NCBI GenBank assembly: GCA_019055375.1
Contig: JAHQIW010000389.1
Span: forward strand, 186,001 to 250,000
DNA length: 64,000 nucleotides
DNA from: Parelaphostrongylus tenuis
Taxonomy: Eukaryota; Nematoda; Chromadorea; Rhabditida; Metastrongylidae
Direction of reading: 5' to 3'
Below are positions 1-12,200 of the stretch, in pieces. The position numbers and the translations under genes were made by a program. A model generated the notes under the pieces. That model did not search any database. It saw only the letters and a list, made by a program, of their open reading frames with translations, and was not told the DNA's origin. The first letter of the stretch is position 1. The number at the start of each line of letters is the position of its first letter.

Positions 1-525
1 GAACAAAGAATATCCGACTTCGTGCCCACCTTTTCGACTCGACGATTATCCTTGCCCAAGCGTATGCAGCAGAACCAGGTCGCTACGTAAGCAGGATGAA
101 AGATCACTTGTCGTTATCGAACGCGCAGTCGAAAGGTCGATATTAGGAGTATCCCGTATCTCGCAAATGAGATAAAGGATCCAAAGTACCTGCCTTTGTC
201 TACGATCGACGATCAGAGACGCCGTTCTACACATCAGGATATTTAAAATAAGGTGAGCCGGACACGTGATGCACTTCAACGACAACCAATGGACGAGGGC
301 CGTTACCGGCTGGATTCCTCAAAACATCAATGCTCTGCAGGAATATCACCGACCCGTTGGTCCAATTTCTTCACGAATAGCTTAGAAGAAAGATATGATG
401 CTGAACGAATCCCTAAAGCGACGAGGACTCATTGGGCTATTCACGCGATAGGGAAAATGGAAGTGTAGCTGGTGCCCGCTTAAGTCACTCGATGATCAGC
501 GGGACAACTGGTGATACAGGTGATA
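1..525 (+). mobile_element. RTE-type LINE, decayed 3' end
   Basis: Translated in shifting frames, this stretch reads as the C-terminal part of an RTE-like reverse transcriptase ORF: a TKNIRLRAHLFDSTII-like segment, then the motifs DREKWK and SLDDQR just before the end. The same text occurs on the minus strand at 19640-20480 and 24010-24896. Stops and frameshifts interrupt it many times, so it is dead. The 5' part lies outside the window or is missing. The call rests on direct comparison with the two better-preserved copies in this window and on general knowledge of RTE C-termini. Confidence 0.85.
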
Positions 526-565
526 TTATCTCAGATCAAACAGTACAACTGCTTTATCTCCACCA

Positions 566-1080
566 ATGCTTAAACCTTTCGTAGTCAACACCTTTTCAGC
601 TTTTTTCAGGCTTTTCAGCACTCATTCGATCGCTGAAATTTCGTTGATGTCAACACTTTATTTCTTCAAAATCTTCTGTGGGAGCCGTAGCAGCGAAGTT
701 AAGATTATTTTTCACACTCGCGTGCACTTTTTGCTAGGCTATGATTTGTGCTTAGTCTTTCAGCAGATTTCTAGTAGTTATTTGGCAGCGTGAAGTTTGA
801 TTAATCTAATGCTCAGTTTGATTTCAAAAGATTTTGGTGGAGCGCTGGAAGAACTAGAAGAAGATTACGTTTTGTGCTTCTGAGCATAGGCTTAGGCTTA
901 GGCTTCATAACAGCTTTATTTGGAAATATGAAAAAAAAATAATAGCCTAAGCTCATAGAATTAAAAACCAAAGTTTCTTTCAAAGATCTAGCACGGAAAA
1001 CATAGAAATCCCTGCGAAATGGCGGAAAACGTTCGAAATAAATAGTGAAAACGACGTTCTTTTGAAATGACTTTGAGATC
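566..1080. repeat. Diverged dispersed repeat, copy 1
   Basis: Shares a series of blocks in the same order with 4560-5230: a TTTCACACTCG-type block, a GCCTAAGCTCATAGA block and a final block with GCGAAATGGCGGAAAA followed by AAATAAATAG. The blocks are separated by unalignable sequence, so the copies are old. I see no coding capacity or terminal structure. Confidence 0.45.
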
Positions 1081-1339
1081 ACTGTGCGCAGTGCAATACG
1101 AGAGACGCGATATTGCGCGCGGATTGACAAATTTAGTTTTATCATTGCTACGCACACTGAGACGGCCTGTTCAAAAACCAAATACGATACTGCAGTTGCT
1201 AGAATTTGAGATGAAGATCGATTGCTGGAAATCCGAAATGGCGGAAAAGCCTTGTCATAGAGTGTTGGAAAATGGATGGAGATGAATTAATTGCATTTAT
1301 CGCAGCAACAGTGATCAATTGAAGTAAACATTAGTATAT

Positions 1340-1735
1340 CTGGTAATTATTTTTGAGCCAATATGTCATGTGGTCTTGAATGGGCACTTATAGAACCCAA
1401 TACACATGTTTCGGCCTTGACAGCCTCATCAGTTGTGCAGCACCCTTCGTCTTAGCCAATCCTTTTAGAGTTCCCTACGTCCCCCTATACAGAGTTGGCG
1501 ACGACGTATAATTCACACGTGCCGTCAAGTGAAATTAATCACTAGGTCGGCAGTGTTTTGCACTCAATTGCTCTTGGGTGCTATTTTCAAAATGTCATAA
1601 TGCTCGCTTCCAGTGTTCTTTTAATACCACGCTCACGAATCGATATACCTGATTTTTATTTCTGAGCTCAGAAATAACTATAAGGTATATTGAATTTTGA
1701 GCGTGGTCTCAAAAAATCATTTAAAACAAACAGTG
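1340..1735 (-). mobile_element. Hammerhead-ribozyme element, locus A
   Basis: Contains the element arm seen at the three other loci (GAGCC...CATGTGGTC, then a ribozyme, then a GCACTCAATTGCTCTTG block) and runs across the unit junction into the ACCACGCTC motif that starts another unit. It ends in a hairpin: ACCACGCTCACGAATCGATA at about 1629 pairs imperfectly with TTGAATTTTGAGCGTGGT near 1712, around the perfect palindrome ATTTCTGAGCTCAGAAAT. The ribozyme core is on the minus strand. This is the most diverged of the four loci. Confidence 0.7.
1395..1438 (-). ncRNA. Hammerhead ribozyme A
   Basis: On the minus strand: CUGAUGA, then stem II (GGC...GCC), then GAAA, then the near-palindromic stem III ACAUGUGU, then cleavage-site base A, then UUGGGU. 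Stem I (GCACAA with UUGGGU) has one A/G mismatch and one G-U pair. The catalytic cores CUGAUGA and GAAA are intact. The very short stem III suggests it would act as a dimer. Confidence 0.75.
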
Positions 1736-2253
1736 AGACATCAATATACTTTGTGGAGTTCACCTCAAAATATAGGTCATTCGCACGGAATTCAAAGAAC
1801 ATCATTTTTTTGATTTCCTGTTGAACACCTCGCCATATTCCGATAAAAAATCTGTTCGATTACGAACATTTCTTGCAGAACCAAATTCTTACTCATTTTG
1901 AAAACAGAAATGTTGAATAAATCATCCATAAACGCAGAAAGTCAGTGATTCTTCTAAAACAAAATGACTAAGACCTGTTCTCAACTATTTAGGAAAGAGG
2001 AAAAGCGAAAGAAGTACATCTTATCGCTTCCTCCTACTATCTCAGCTTCTTCTCTATATCATCTGCTTTTTATGTTAAATCTGTCGATAAATCGACCACC
2101 AAATGTATTAGCTTCACCGTCCACAGATACAATGGTCTAGTTGGATGAACTGTTGGTGGAATAGACAACGTATAGCTGAACACCTCTTTGTGAATACTAA
2201 ACGATTCATAAGAAATTGTGCCTATTGTTGACAAGTCGACTCAAACAACTAGG

Positions 2254-2354
2254 GTTTCCGGTGACACTTACTCGATCAGATAGCATTTGCTTACATGGGA
2301 TTTGAAAAGCAAACGTTTCCGGTGACACTTACTCGATTAGATAGCATTTACATG
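2254..2354 (+). repeat. Tandem direct repeat, period about 61 bp
   Basis: The block TTTCCGGTGACACTTACTCG followed by AT(C/T)AGATAGCATTT occurs at 2255 and again at 2316, separated by about 25 bp. About 40 bp downstream is TATATAAG (2395) in a GC-richer context. That could be the U3/promoter part of a solo LTR, but I cannot find both LTR ends. Confidence 0.5.
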
Positions 2355-2866
2355 TGGACCTTTCTTGTACAGATAGAGCCTTGGCCTCCCTCCGTATATA
2401 AGCGTGAGCAGACAACACACCGGAGGCAGTCAAACAGTTGCAGCGTTCCTGTGCTCCAGCTAGTCGTCCACTGCTTCATATATAGGCATCAAAATGATCG
2501 TAACCTAATCCATTTCCATTTAAGTCACCTTCAAATCCCTTCTACTCTTCACATTGTATAGTAGTCCTTCAAGTAACTCGCAGTAATACCTAGTTAAAGT
2601 TGCACTTATTGCTCGTGCACCCGATATTACATGCACTCATCGTATCAGGCCATCAACATTCTCAGAGTAGCCGCAACCCGCAGAACTCGTTCTTGCTCAC
2701 ATGTCTTACTCACGCAGTCTCAGAAGGCTACTCCTTATAAGATGCTTCATAACTATCCCTTAGCGCTTATGCACTTAAGGTATTTATTATGTATTATCCA
2801 TCCTACTTATAGGAAGGTTATTGTTATCGTTAATTAGTGTGGTTGTGCCGTTTTATTGCATATAAA

Positions 2867-2888
2867 GGTTTAATTACCCAAGCTTGAG
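2867..2888 (+). other. SL1 spliced-leader-like 22-mer
   Basis: Twenty-one of 22 bases match the conserved nematode SL1 leader: it starts GGTTTAATTACCCAAG and ends TTGAG, with one T-to-C change at position 17. A match this good is very unlikely by chance in 64 kb. It is not followed by the GT donor required in an SL RNA gene (the next bases are ATTCGTGCG), so it is more like a leader carried in by a reverse-transcribed, trans-spliced RNA than a functional SL gene. Confidence 0.6.
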
Positions 2889-3129
2889 ATTCGTGCGTGA
2901 TCAAGTTGCAAGCCCCGCGTGGCAGACAAGAAGTTGCGGCGATCAAGGGCCAACGTCAAACGACACACTCAAGCTGTCAAAAAAGGAGCAGATCGACTCC
3001 AATACAACAATTATTCCTAGTGGTCTGAACTACTAATTATTCTGGACCAAAAAATTCTCTGATCCTCATCAGACTGTAACGCCGCAACGCACTACAAAAT
3101 CAAAAGCCAGACTTTGTTAAAAGTTTTCT

Positions 3130-4290
3130 TCCACGAATTTGCTAGGAGGTAACCGATAAAGTCATTTTACTGCTACTCGATTACTGTGAAGATATCAGAA
3201 TTTTATGCAAACAAAATCAACGCTCAGACAGTTTTGCAACCGTGAAAATCCTTTATTTATCACTTTCAGGAGGTTTCTTTGATGTAGTATGAGAATTTGA
3301 TGATTCTTTACCAGTACTGCAGTTTTGTCGCAGCATATTCAAGCACTGTGTTGAGCATACAGCTTTGTTGTTCACATATTGAGAGAACTGATCACGCTAA
3401 ACGAGTTGACAATAAAAACCGAAGTCAAAGCCTATAGTTGTGTCACTCATCCCAGTAAAACGTAATAATCATCTGATGCTTTTTTCCCACTTTTACATCA
3501 AAAATGTCAAAAAACCAATCTACTGCCGCGTCACATGTGACGCGACCACAGATACGAACGATACTACCGCTTTTCACTGGGAATCGTTGATTCCCGTAAT
3601 GTGACTATCAGATCTAATAACTTGATATGAATTCACTGAGATAGAGCTTTGTGTGCTTCGACAGTGGCTAATATAAACAAATTTCAGTGAAAATAACCTG
3701 CTGTTCGATCATTCCGCACCATGAGCACAATTGCATACCGGATCGCATCTTCTTTTCAACAAATTGAGCACCGAAAATCACTTCTGAACCACGTGGGCGC
3801 CACTGTGCCAGAATATATCGGTCAAAATCCAACAAAATCCAGGTTCGATTGCCTGAACGAAATATCACTGTCACCAATTACGCATCTCTTGACTAGATCG
3901 CTGTGTAATGGTGAGGCAGTGCGCCTCAACTTTTAATTGCTTGGATTATTTTTCCACTTTTGGCTAACAATAATGTAAAGTTTTGTGTTTTTTCTTTGAA
4001 TTTTGGGGTTTAAAAATTGTGTTCAACACACTGTACAATATTTATTCCGACCTTTGTTGTTTAATTTGCATGTTACAGTACAAATGATTCTTTGAAGTGA
4101 TTAGTTATACAAATAATCTTTAGAAAGTTCAATAAATAAAAAAATCTTAGATCTCTCGGACTTTTTTCGCTGGTATTTCAGCATATCTGTGACGTTTTCT
4201 CGAATTTTACCAATATTGCGACCAATGTGTAGACTGAAAAGGAGTTTGAATATTTGTTCCACGCTTTGACTACTCAATATGTACTTGTGG
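3130..4290. other. No recognisable feature
   Basis: AT-rich sequence. Short open frames at 3668-3936 overlap on both strands, have no splice context and resemble no family I know. I see nothing supportable. Confidence 0.5.
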
Positions 4291-4294
4291 ATAC

Positions 4295-4440
4295 ATTGGG
4301 GCGCCGTGGCCGAGTGGTTGCGATGATCGTAGCAGCGCGCATAGAGCCGAACCACGCCCCATGGAGGGAAAGAGCCAGGCTATTTTCGAGATTGCAAATA
4401 TATGCGCTCAACCAATCTTTCATGACGTTCAGATGAGGAC
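4295..4440 (+). repeat. tRNA-derived SINE, family C
   Basis: Begins GGCGCCGTGGCCGAGTGGTTG, which includes a perfect pol III box A (TGGCCGAGTGG) as in tRNA-Ser/Leu. It continues with GCGCGCAT(A/G)GAGCC and a TTTCGAGATTGCA block. The same order is found at 21538-21700. No complete anticodon arm or box B is visible, so it is a tRNA-derived repeat, not a tRNA gene. Confidence 0.5.
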
Positions 4441-4559
4441 GAAAAACGGTTAAATGCTGAAAGTAGTGTTAAGTATGAACAGTTTATGTCATTTTTTGTC
4501 AAAAACTACGACATCATTCAGTGGCGTTGTTGGACAGACCAGTTATCTCCCACCCATTT

Positions 4560-5230
4560 TATAGCCTTTTAGGAACAACTTTTTTACAAATTCTTCTAGA
4601 CTTTCAGTAGCGATTCGAACGTTTTTGTGAAATTGTCCTTTAGTTAACTGGTTGCATTGGAAATGAGAATAAATTTCACACTCGAGACATTTCAGCTCGT
4701 TTTTCGCTGAATACAGTTTTAGTAATCATTGCACAGTTCAAATCTTGGCGATTTCAACTCTACGATTCATTCTGAGAAGATATTTTCTTGTATTAGCAGC
4801 GAAAATAAAATTGAGCTTCACACTCGGCGCGCATTTTCTATTCGGTCAGGGTGCGTGGATGGCTGTGTGAATAGGATCTCGCAACATTCTCAACAAAAGG
4901 CGCCAAGCGGTCTTTTAACAGATTTTTTATAGATACTTGGTGGCATGATTTTGGGTAAATCTGAAGCTAAGCGTGGTTTTTGAAAAGGCTCCGCAGAGAA
5001 AGCTGAAATAGCGAAAAAAGAAGGTTACTTTTCGTACCACTAGGTTTGGACTGCCCTAAGCTTAAACCTAGGTAATCTATTTGACAGTATCACAAAAATA
5101 AAAGTCCAAGCTCATAGATCAGTTAGACAAGATTTTTTTCGACAATTTGAATACGAAAAGTCTACAAATCTTTACGAAACGGCAAATGAAATTTCAGATA
5201 AATAGCAAAAATACGCGTGACAGTGAACCA
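4560..5230. repeat. Diverged dispersed repeat, copy 2
   Basis: Partner of 566-1080, with the same ordered blocks (TTCACACTCGG, CCAAGCTCATAGA, TTACGAAACGGC...AGATAAATAGC). Similar TTCACAC blocks recur at about 5600 and 5770. No protein is encoded. Confidence 0.4.
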
Positions 5231-5239
5231 AATGTGAAA

Positions 5240-6200
5240 CTCAATGTTATTTTGGTTGCTACAGCGCAGCAGAAAAGCTTTTTGGTACTGTTCTATTAAG
5301 GCAGCGCCACTTGAGGCCTTCGGTAAAAGCGTATTCTTTGCTGTTATCTGACGAATGTATGATTATCTGCTAGCTTAAATAAAATGAATTTCAAAGGTTT
5401 ATTTTATTTCTAATTTTGCTTGTTTTAACGCCGTACCGGTCAAAATGAGATTTTGTTTCATATCTGAAGATTTCTCGCCTGATAAAAGTTTTATATAACA
5501 AAATTGTAGCCATCAAATAAAGCAAATTTTTGTGATTAAGAAAATGTGTTTGCTCTCTAAAAGCAACTTCTTAGAGCTCTGCAATTCACACAGGAAGAGT
5601 AGATTTCACACATTCGAATCATCGCTGTTTTCCGCAACGCATCAGAACAAAGGTGTTTTTCAACTTTTCCAAGTTGCTCCTTAGCTGAATCAATAGCTCA
5701 AATCTAGACATGTATACTTAGGTTTTGAAGGAAACCTTTCAGTTCGCTGTAACAGCCAAGATTGAAGTATGTTTCACACTTGAGGCGTTTCAACGCGTCT
5801 TTCGTCGGGGTGAGCATTCTTCAGACTTTTTTGGAAACCATTCAATAGTCCGCATTCTGCTTATTCCAGTGATGTATTTGTTTTTTTGAAGGACTTCTTA
5901 GTGAACTGTAATAGGTTAAGGCGCGCAGTGCAGCCACGGCACCTGGTCATCACGCATTGCTTCGCATGAGGAACAAAATCTTATTTTCACTGATACGGCG
6001 CCAAGGAAAGCTATTTGAGTAATCGATTATGCCATTGAAACTTACTTGATTAGAGCTATCGATACAGAAACGTTTTGCAAAATTAAAAAATACGTCTTTA
6101 CTGACGGTCCCAATTTGCGCCGCCATATTAGAACAGTACCGTATTTTTTTTTTTTGAAAACATGAAAAGCACTGGAGTCAATAAGTTTCAGGCTAACGGA
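5240..6200. other. No recognisable feature
   Basis: AT-rich, with scattered remnants of the TTCACAC repeat family and an unremarkable T-run near 6150. It lies 3' of the unknown minus-strand gene, so part may be its 3' UTR or flank. Confidence 0.4.
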
Positions 6201-6206
6201 TAATTG

Positions 6207-9200
6207 TCAAAAGTCTGAGTAGAAAGAAATAAAAGAGTACAATCCCTCAATAACTTGAAAAATTACGGGATATAACACAAAAGTACTGAGTTGTTTGTAG
6301 ATACCCTTATAAAATTCTTGGAAGAGTACCACACGATCATCCGGTTGCCATTCTGGATCGGTTTCGAAACGAATCGATTTACGCTCTTTTCTTCCATCCA
6401 TCCAACGTTTTTGAAGAATGCGGAGAACTCTCATGAAGATGATGTAAGCATATATTTGCCCTGAATAAAGATAAACGGCAAATTACTGAAGACAACCCGA
6501 TGGAATAGCTTGCGATAGGAGAGTTTAATCAAGAAAAACAGCAGGGGATGAACTGAGTTTCTACTTTCATTGAAAATAAGTCGAAAGAAAGCTTAAGCTT
6601 AGCCGTTATACGTGCATCCTGATTGTACATAACGAATAGATTGATATTCATTTACTTTACTGGAAAATAATAACTTTCAGCTTTTTTCATAGATGAGTTC
6701 CTTTGCGTGACAAAAATGTCATTAGATGTTTCATCAATCACGGTGACCGGTGACGCTTTGATTGATTTCCGATGATTGACTAAGAGAAGAATGGAATCTG
6801 ATGATGATTTTTCTGTTCATATGGTAATTAAAATGTATATTATGTCTCATCAGGACTGCGCGTTTCGACAAATTTATAAGCAGAGAGCAAGCATGACTGG
6901 CTAGGTAATTTACAGCGATTAATTAACATGCCCACTCTTTTTGCCATCCACAAGTAAGCGAAAAGTTCTATTAAGTATTGATACATTGAAATAATGAGCT
7001 GCGGTGTGCGCACTGGATAAAAGTGCCCTTCAATACACACATGTTCCTTGATTTAATCACACACCTTGTGTTACACAAACACTCCACTACCCCAGAATCG
7101 GCAGACTGTTAGCCGACCTGCCTGACAAGCTAAAAACATTTTCTGACTAATCTGTAGGTCACCTTGTATTAATGCATAGGTTAAATAAATATTCAATCAC
7201 TTCTACGTAATCAAGTTGGATGAGTGAAGATATCTGACGAGTTGACTGAAGCTTAAATAACAAAACATAAGTCAAAAGAAACATATTTTGACTCACCATT
7301 CGCTACTCGATATGTGGCCTCGTTCGGGTGTCCGAATACACGAGTTAATGCTGGTTCCATTTCTCTGTCAAGAAATGGATTTGCTAGTTTTTGTGACGAG
7401 CACAGAGCCAATAATGTTTCGCTGATCAACGGGTATGTAACAATCACGTCTACATCCTTGATGAACTGCAATTATACAACATTTTTTAACAATGACTTTT
7501 TACATCAGTCTTACTGACCACTATAAGAAATCATCACCGTAGAATACTACCAGTGTTCAGTGATACAATAGTATAACCTATCCAACAATTATTACAGCCT
7601 TATAGACATTGGCAATTACATTGGAATAGGCTGCTTTCATACTGAGCAGCACATATAATTGACCATCCTCATAAAGGATGAAGTGTTTTCTCCTATCCAA
7701 ACACCTGAAGACGTACCATCTAAACCAATTTGTTAAGAAGCGTGAGGCTATAAGGTAGCTGATTCACTGTTTTCTTCTTGAGCGAACAAGAGATTCATGT
7801 TGTACTTTAGATTCACACAAGTGTGACGTTTCCTCGGCTTCACCTTCCTCAGAGACGCATGGACATATTGTCTGTAACCTAGTCCGCCAAACACCTTTAC
7901 AAGTAGCATAAAGTCATGAGAACAAGACGGAAGCTTAGTAAACTGGCTCGACAAATAGCCTTTTCTAATGGCTGCAAAAGTGTAGCTCCTCAGCTTGGGT
8001 TCAATGAACTGACTAATCCATCAAAACTAATAAGAAGAACAAAGTCTTGTTTATCGTGTCCTTCATTTCGTCCAAAATGATTATAGTTAAAGCGCTATTC
8101 TAAAAGCGCAGGTTCAGAGAATTGGCATAATTAAAACACAACAGAATACTCTGTGGCATAAGGTAGTTCGCAAGCGCGGTTGTCCTATATTTCTTTCGCT
8201 CTATTGTTTCATTCAGAATTTTTCAAATCGATTTATTGTCAAGAGGGTGTGCTATGGGCTTTCTTAATTTTCTTAGTGGGTACAAGTCCTGGATCTACTA
8301 AAAGAACAACTGAAGCCCGAGTTTCATGCTTGGAAGACTATGCTCTTGCCTGGAACTGACAGGGCATGCTATTTTATGAACTGTTCGATAACAAGCAGAC
8401 ACTCAGTGTCGACGTCTGCGGCGACAACTCCGAAAGTTGGCCGCAGCAGTGCGAAGGAAGCGTCCGAAACGGCTGAGTGTCACCCTTGCCCAGGATAACG
8501 CTCTATCTCACACGTTGTAAAATCAACTCGCCACATTTTGGAGGAATTGGGCTGGACCACGGATCACACCCAGCGTATAACGCTAATAATGCTCTATCGT
8601 ATTACATCTCTTCCGCTCCTCGATGCACCAAGCGGGAAGAATGTTCAAAAACTACGACCAGCTTGTAAATGGTCTTGCCAACCTCCTCGATCGCTGGCCT
8701 CATTCTTTTGAGAGAAAGGCATTTAATCTTTGCGTAGAAAATGATGGCATACTATTGATCTTGATAAAGATTACAATGTCGATTGATTGGTTCCTCAAAA
8801 TAAATAGCAACTGAAGTAACAAACTTTGCAGCCTCTATCATTTCTAGCATTTAATTCGTTTTTTCGTCTCGTTCTCAAACGTCGTAGAATATTGGTTGGG
8901 CGTGTTCCCTCCATTCTCGACGATAGCCTAACTGTGACGTTCTTCGTTGTCTACTGCTGTAGAGTGTTGGGGGGCGAGAGTCAGCTCCGCGCTGCGCCAA
9001 GCCGAGCATCACAATCGTTCGGCCATGGCGCCTCTACGGCGCACAGGAGCGCCCGGTCAGGATGGCTATCCTTTCTATCCTCGAAATTATAATGTGATGC
9101 GTTCAACTAGTATTTTGCGAGGTTGAAGAGGAAGACGAATAAACGATTTGAATGCTGGAAGTAGTGGGATCCGAACAGTGAAAAACACGGACCAAATGAA

Positions 9201-12200
9201 GTAGAAAAAAAAAGGAAGTAGCAAAAGTTTTGAAATGCAAGAAAAATTGCGAGACAACCCAATATGATGAACTATGCATAGCGGAAAATTGGTTATCACG
9301 CCAAAACGACAAAGACGGTAGTTGCATGAGTTTGGGTACGGTTCACCTAATCTTATATATAGCGTTTGGTACAGATAAATTGACGAAACCGGTGAAGCAG
9401 TTTGCGTCCGCATGAAAGAACACCTCATCGGTAAACATAGAGTAGAACCAAAATACCTTATTAGGTGCGCATTGGGCACGAAGGCTGAACGAAGGAGATT
9501 TCGAAATGCATTTCACTATTGTGAAGTAGGAATATAGAATTCAAATGTGCAATACTCTCGGACTAGGCTGCAGTCCTGGACCGTCATAAACTCAGGAGAA
9601 GGTGAAGCCGCTGAAACTCCATTTTGTGTAAATAAAAGTGTCATACAAACCTCATGTTTTCTCGACGAGAAAAACAATCAATTATCAAGCAAGTGGCACG
9701 CCTAATAGAAAGTTGGTCTTAGGAATTAATGTAACGTACTCATCTGGCCTATGACAAAGAATTATGGGGTCGTCCGATGTCATCATCATCATCTGAGTCA
9801 TCATTTTCTCCACACAAGTCTAGTATAAATTTTCTAACTGAAAAAAAATGAAAGGCTTGTTCAAGCCGGTAATAGGTCAACGACCACATGTGTAATTCGG
9901 CTCACCCTTAATCACTACGCTCAAAAAAAAACAATTCAAAGTCGAGCTGTCGAGTTCTGTGCGACTATAATGCCCTACTATTTTAGTTGACCTAAAATGA
10001 GGGTACCAGTGCATCGCGACAGGATATGAGATTGATAGCGGAAGAGTTCTACAAATAAACTTTTCTATTCTACAGCCTTGTTTCAGACTTGAAAAACACT
10101 AAAAATCGTCAATGTTTCGGAAAGATTTGTATGAAAAGCATCAATAGATGAGTATCTCCACTGTTAGAAGCCATATATACACGCTCATGTTAATTCACGC
10201 TGAATTTCATACTTAAAATATGAAAGTCTCGGGCTTGTGTAGGGCGATGTATGCAGTTACTCTGTTGAAGAATAACTCAAGAGGACTTCGTATTCTCCGA
10301 CATGCCTGTTAAGTGCAATCTAAAGGCTGTTCACTAAAATTATCCTCTTAAGCAAGGCGAGAAGCTTAGGCGAAAAGCGATCAGTGTTATATGAACTACA
10401 TCCAAGCCGTTTCTCAGGTCAGAGCTATCTACCGGAAACACCATCTGTCTCTAATTATGAGCATTTTCACTAAGAGGAAATGTAAGACAACGCCGAAATC
10501 AATGCAATCCTATCAACGTTCGTCGACCAAGGAGTAGATTCGCCCTAAATAAAGATTCTAGATGACTGTTGTCATGATTGCACCATAAGAATACTAGTCT
10601 TCTATTAATCCTTTGCCAACATCAAAAAAGTGAAAGCTACACCATTTCAACAGAGCGGCTTAGCGTCGAATTCCAGTGAACACCGCTGTCATTCAAATGG
10701 GATGAGAAACGCATGCGCATTAATAATTAAAATTCGGTAAGACCGCTTTCTCTCTCAAGCTGTTGTCATCTTTTCGAAAAGCGGCAAGCGGAAAACAGGC
10801 GATGCTCGATGCTAAAAGAGCTCAGCTCAAATGCGGAGAGTTATAGAACTTCGCACGATCAAAGGAAAATCTGACTGTGCAGAGGTGCGAAAATGAGCAA
10901 TAGAACTGATCGATTTCTGGTTACAAGAACCAACTCGTTCGCGCGCTCTGAGTGTTAAATAAAAATGCCGAATAACGCGAAGAAAGAGTTTGATTAGAGA
11001 AGGAAAGCAGTATGAGATGCATTAGAGTTTTCAAAAGGAAGCAGCCGACCAGCTGGCGGGTCCAGAACTCTGAATTCATCTGTTCGATTCAAGAAATGGC
11101 AGTGTAATCTGCCCCATTCATTTGAGACCTAGAATAATCATTGTAGGCTAGACATTAATGGCTGGCCGTATAATGAGAAGGAATAACATAGTTGGACGAG
11201 GAATGCAAAGTGTTACTTTAGAAGAGACATGCACTTTCAACGACGGGCACTAAACAGGCGAAGATTTTATTACTATTATCAAGAAATATAATCCAGCTCT
11301 AATTGTTTCCCTCGAAATGACTTGCAAATCACGAAATGAGGCTCACAGATTTCGTCTCCTTTGAGATGGACAACAGCCGTGGGTGACGCTTGCAGGAGAA
11401 CGTCACCAGTGAAAAGTGCGGCTGTAGATTCGCTTTTCGCTCATTATCTACTCAAATATCAACAAGTTCCGAAGGTGACAGTACGGTTTACTATTTGGTA
11501 AAACTCGTTGCTCAAGTTACTGACGATATAGCTTATAGAACAGAGCCCTAATGTTCACAATTGCAAATTCAAAGGTAGAAGTGATAATTTGATAGATATT
11601 TGGAGGAACGACGGTAACTATAATATTACAGATACAAGGAGACCTTTTACAGTAGTTGATTGTTCAGTGAATAGTTTCAAAGCTTCCGTATTTATGGGAA
11701 AGGACCACTTGTCTCAACAAAGGGTGATATTCTTTGTCGAAAGTTACTGACGATATAGCTTATAGAACAGAGCCCTAATGTTCACAATTGCAAATTCAAA
11801 GGTAGAAGTGATAATTTGATAGATATTTGGAGGAACGACGGTAACTATAATATTACAGATACAAGGAGACCTTTTACAGTAGTTGATTGTTCAGTGAATA
11901 GTTTCAAAGCTTCCGTATTTATGGGAAAGGACCACTTGTCTCAACAAAGGGTGATATTCTTTGTCGAAAATACCTGTCGAGCGAGAGACTTCTCACTTTT
12001 CTCTTCCGCCAGATATCGATGAATACAAATAAAGGCATCGTCAATGTGAAACAATGTTGCGTCATCATTTTGTACATAATTTACAACATAACCTCTAACT
12101 GAAATGACCAATCGAGACCACCAAAGACGTTCAAGAGATGAGTGCATCTGTAACAGACTGAATGATTTCTGAAGCCGAAGAGAAAAGTCGTTTATGTACA

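Noticed and set aside
2867..2888. Functional SL1 RNA gene
   Set aside because: No GT donor follows the leader and the downstream sequence does not resemble the rest of an SL RNA (no Sm-site-like stretch in place).
11816..12022. Plus-strand frame over the duplicated unit
   Set aside because: It spans the tandem duplication and a minus-strand exon; the exon reading has splice support and this one does not.
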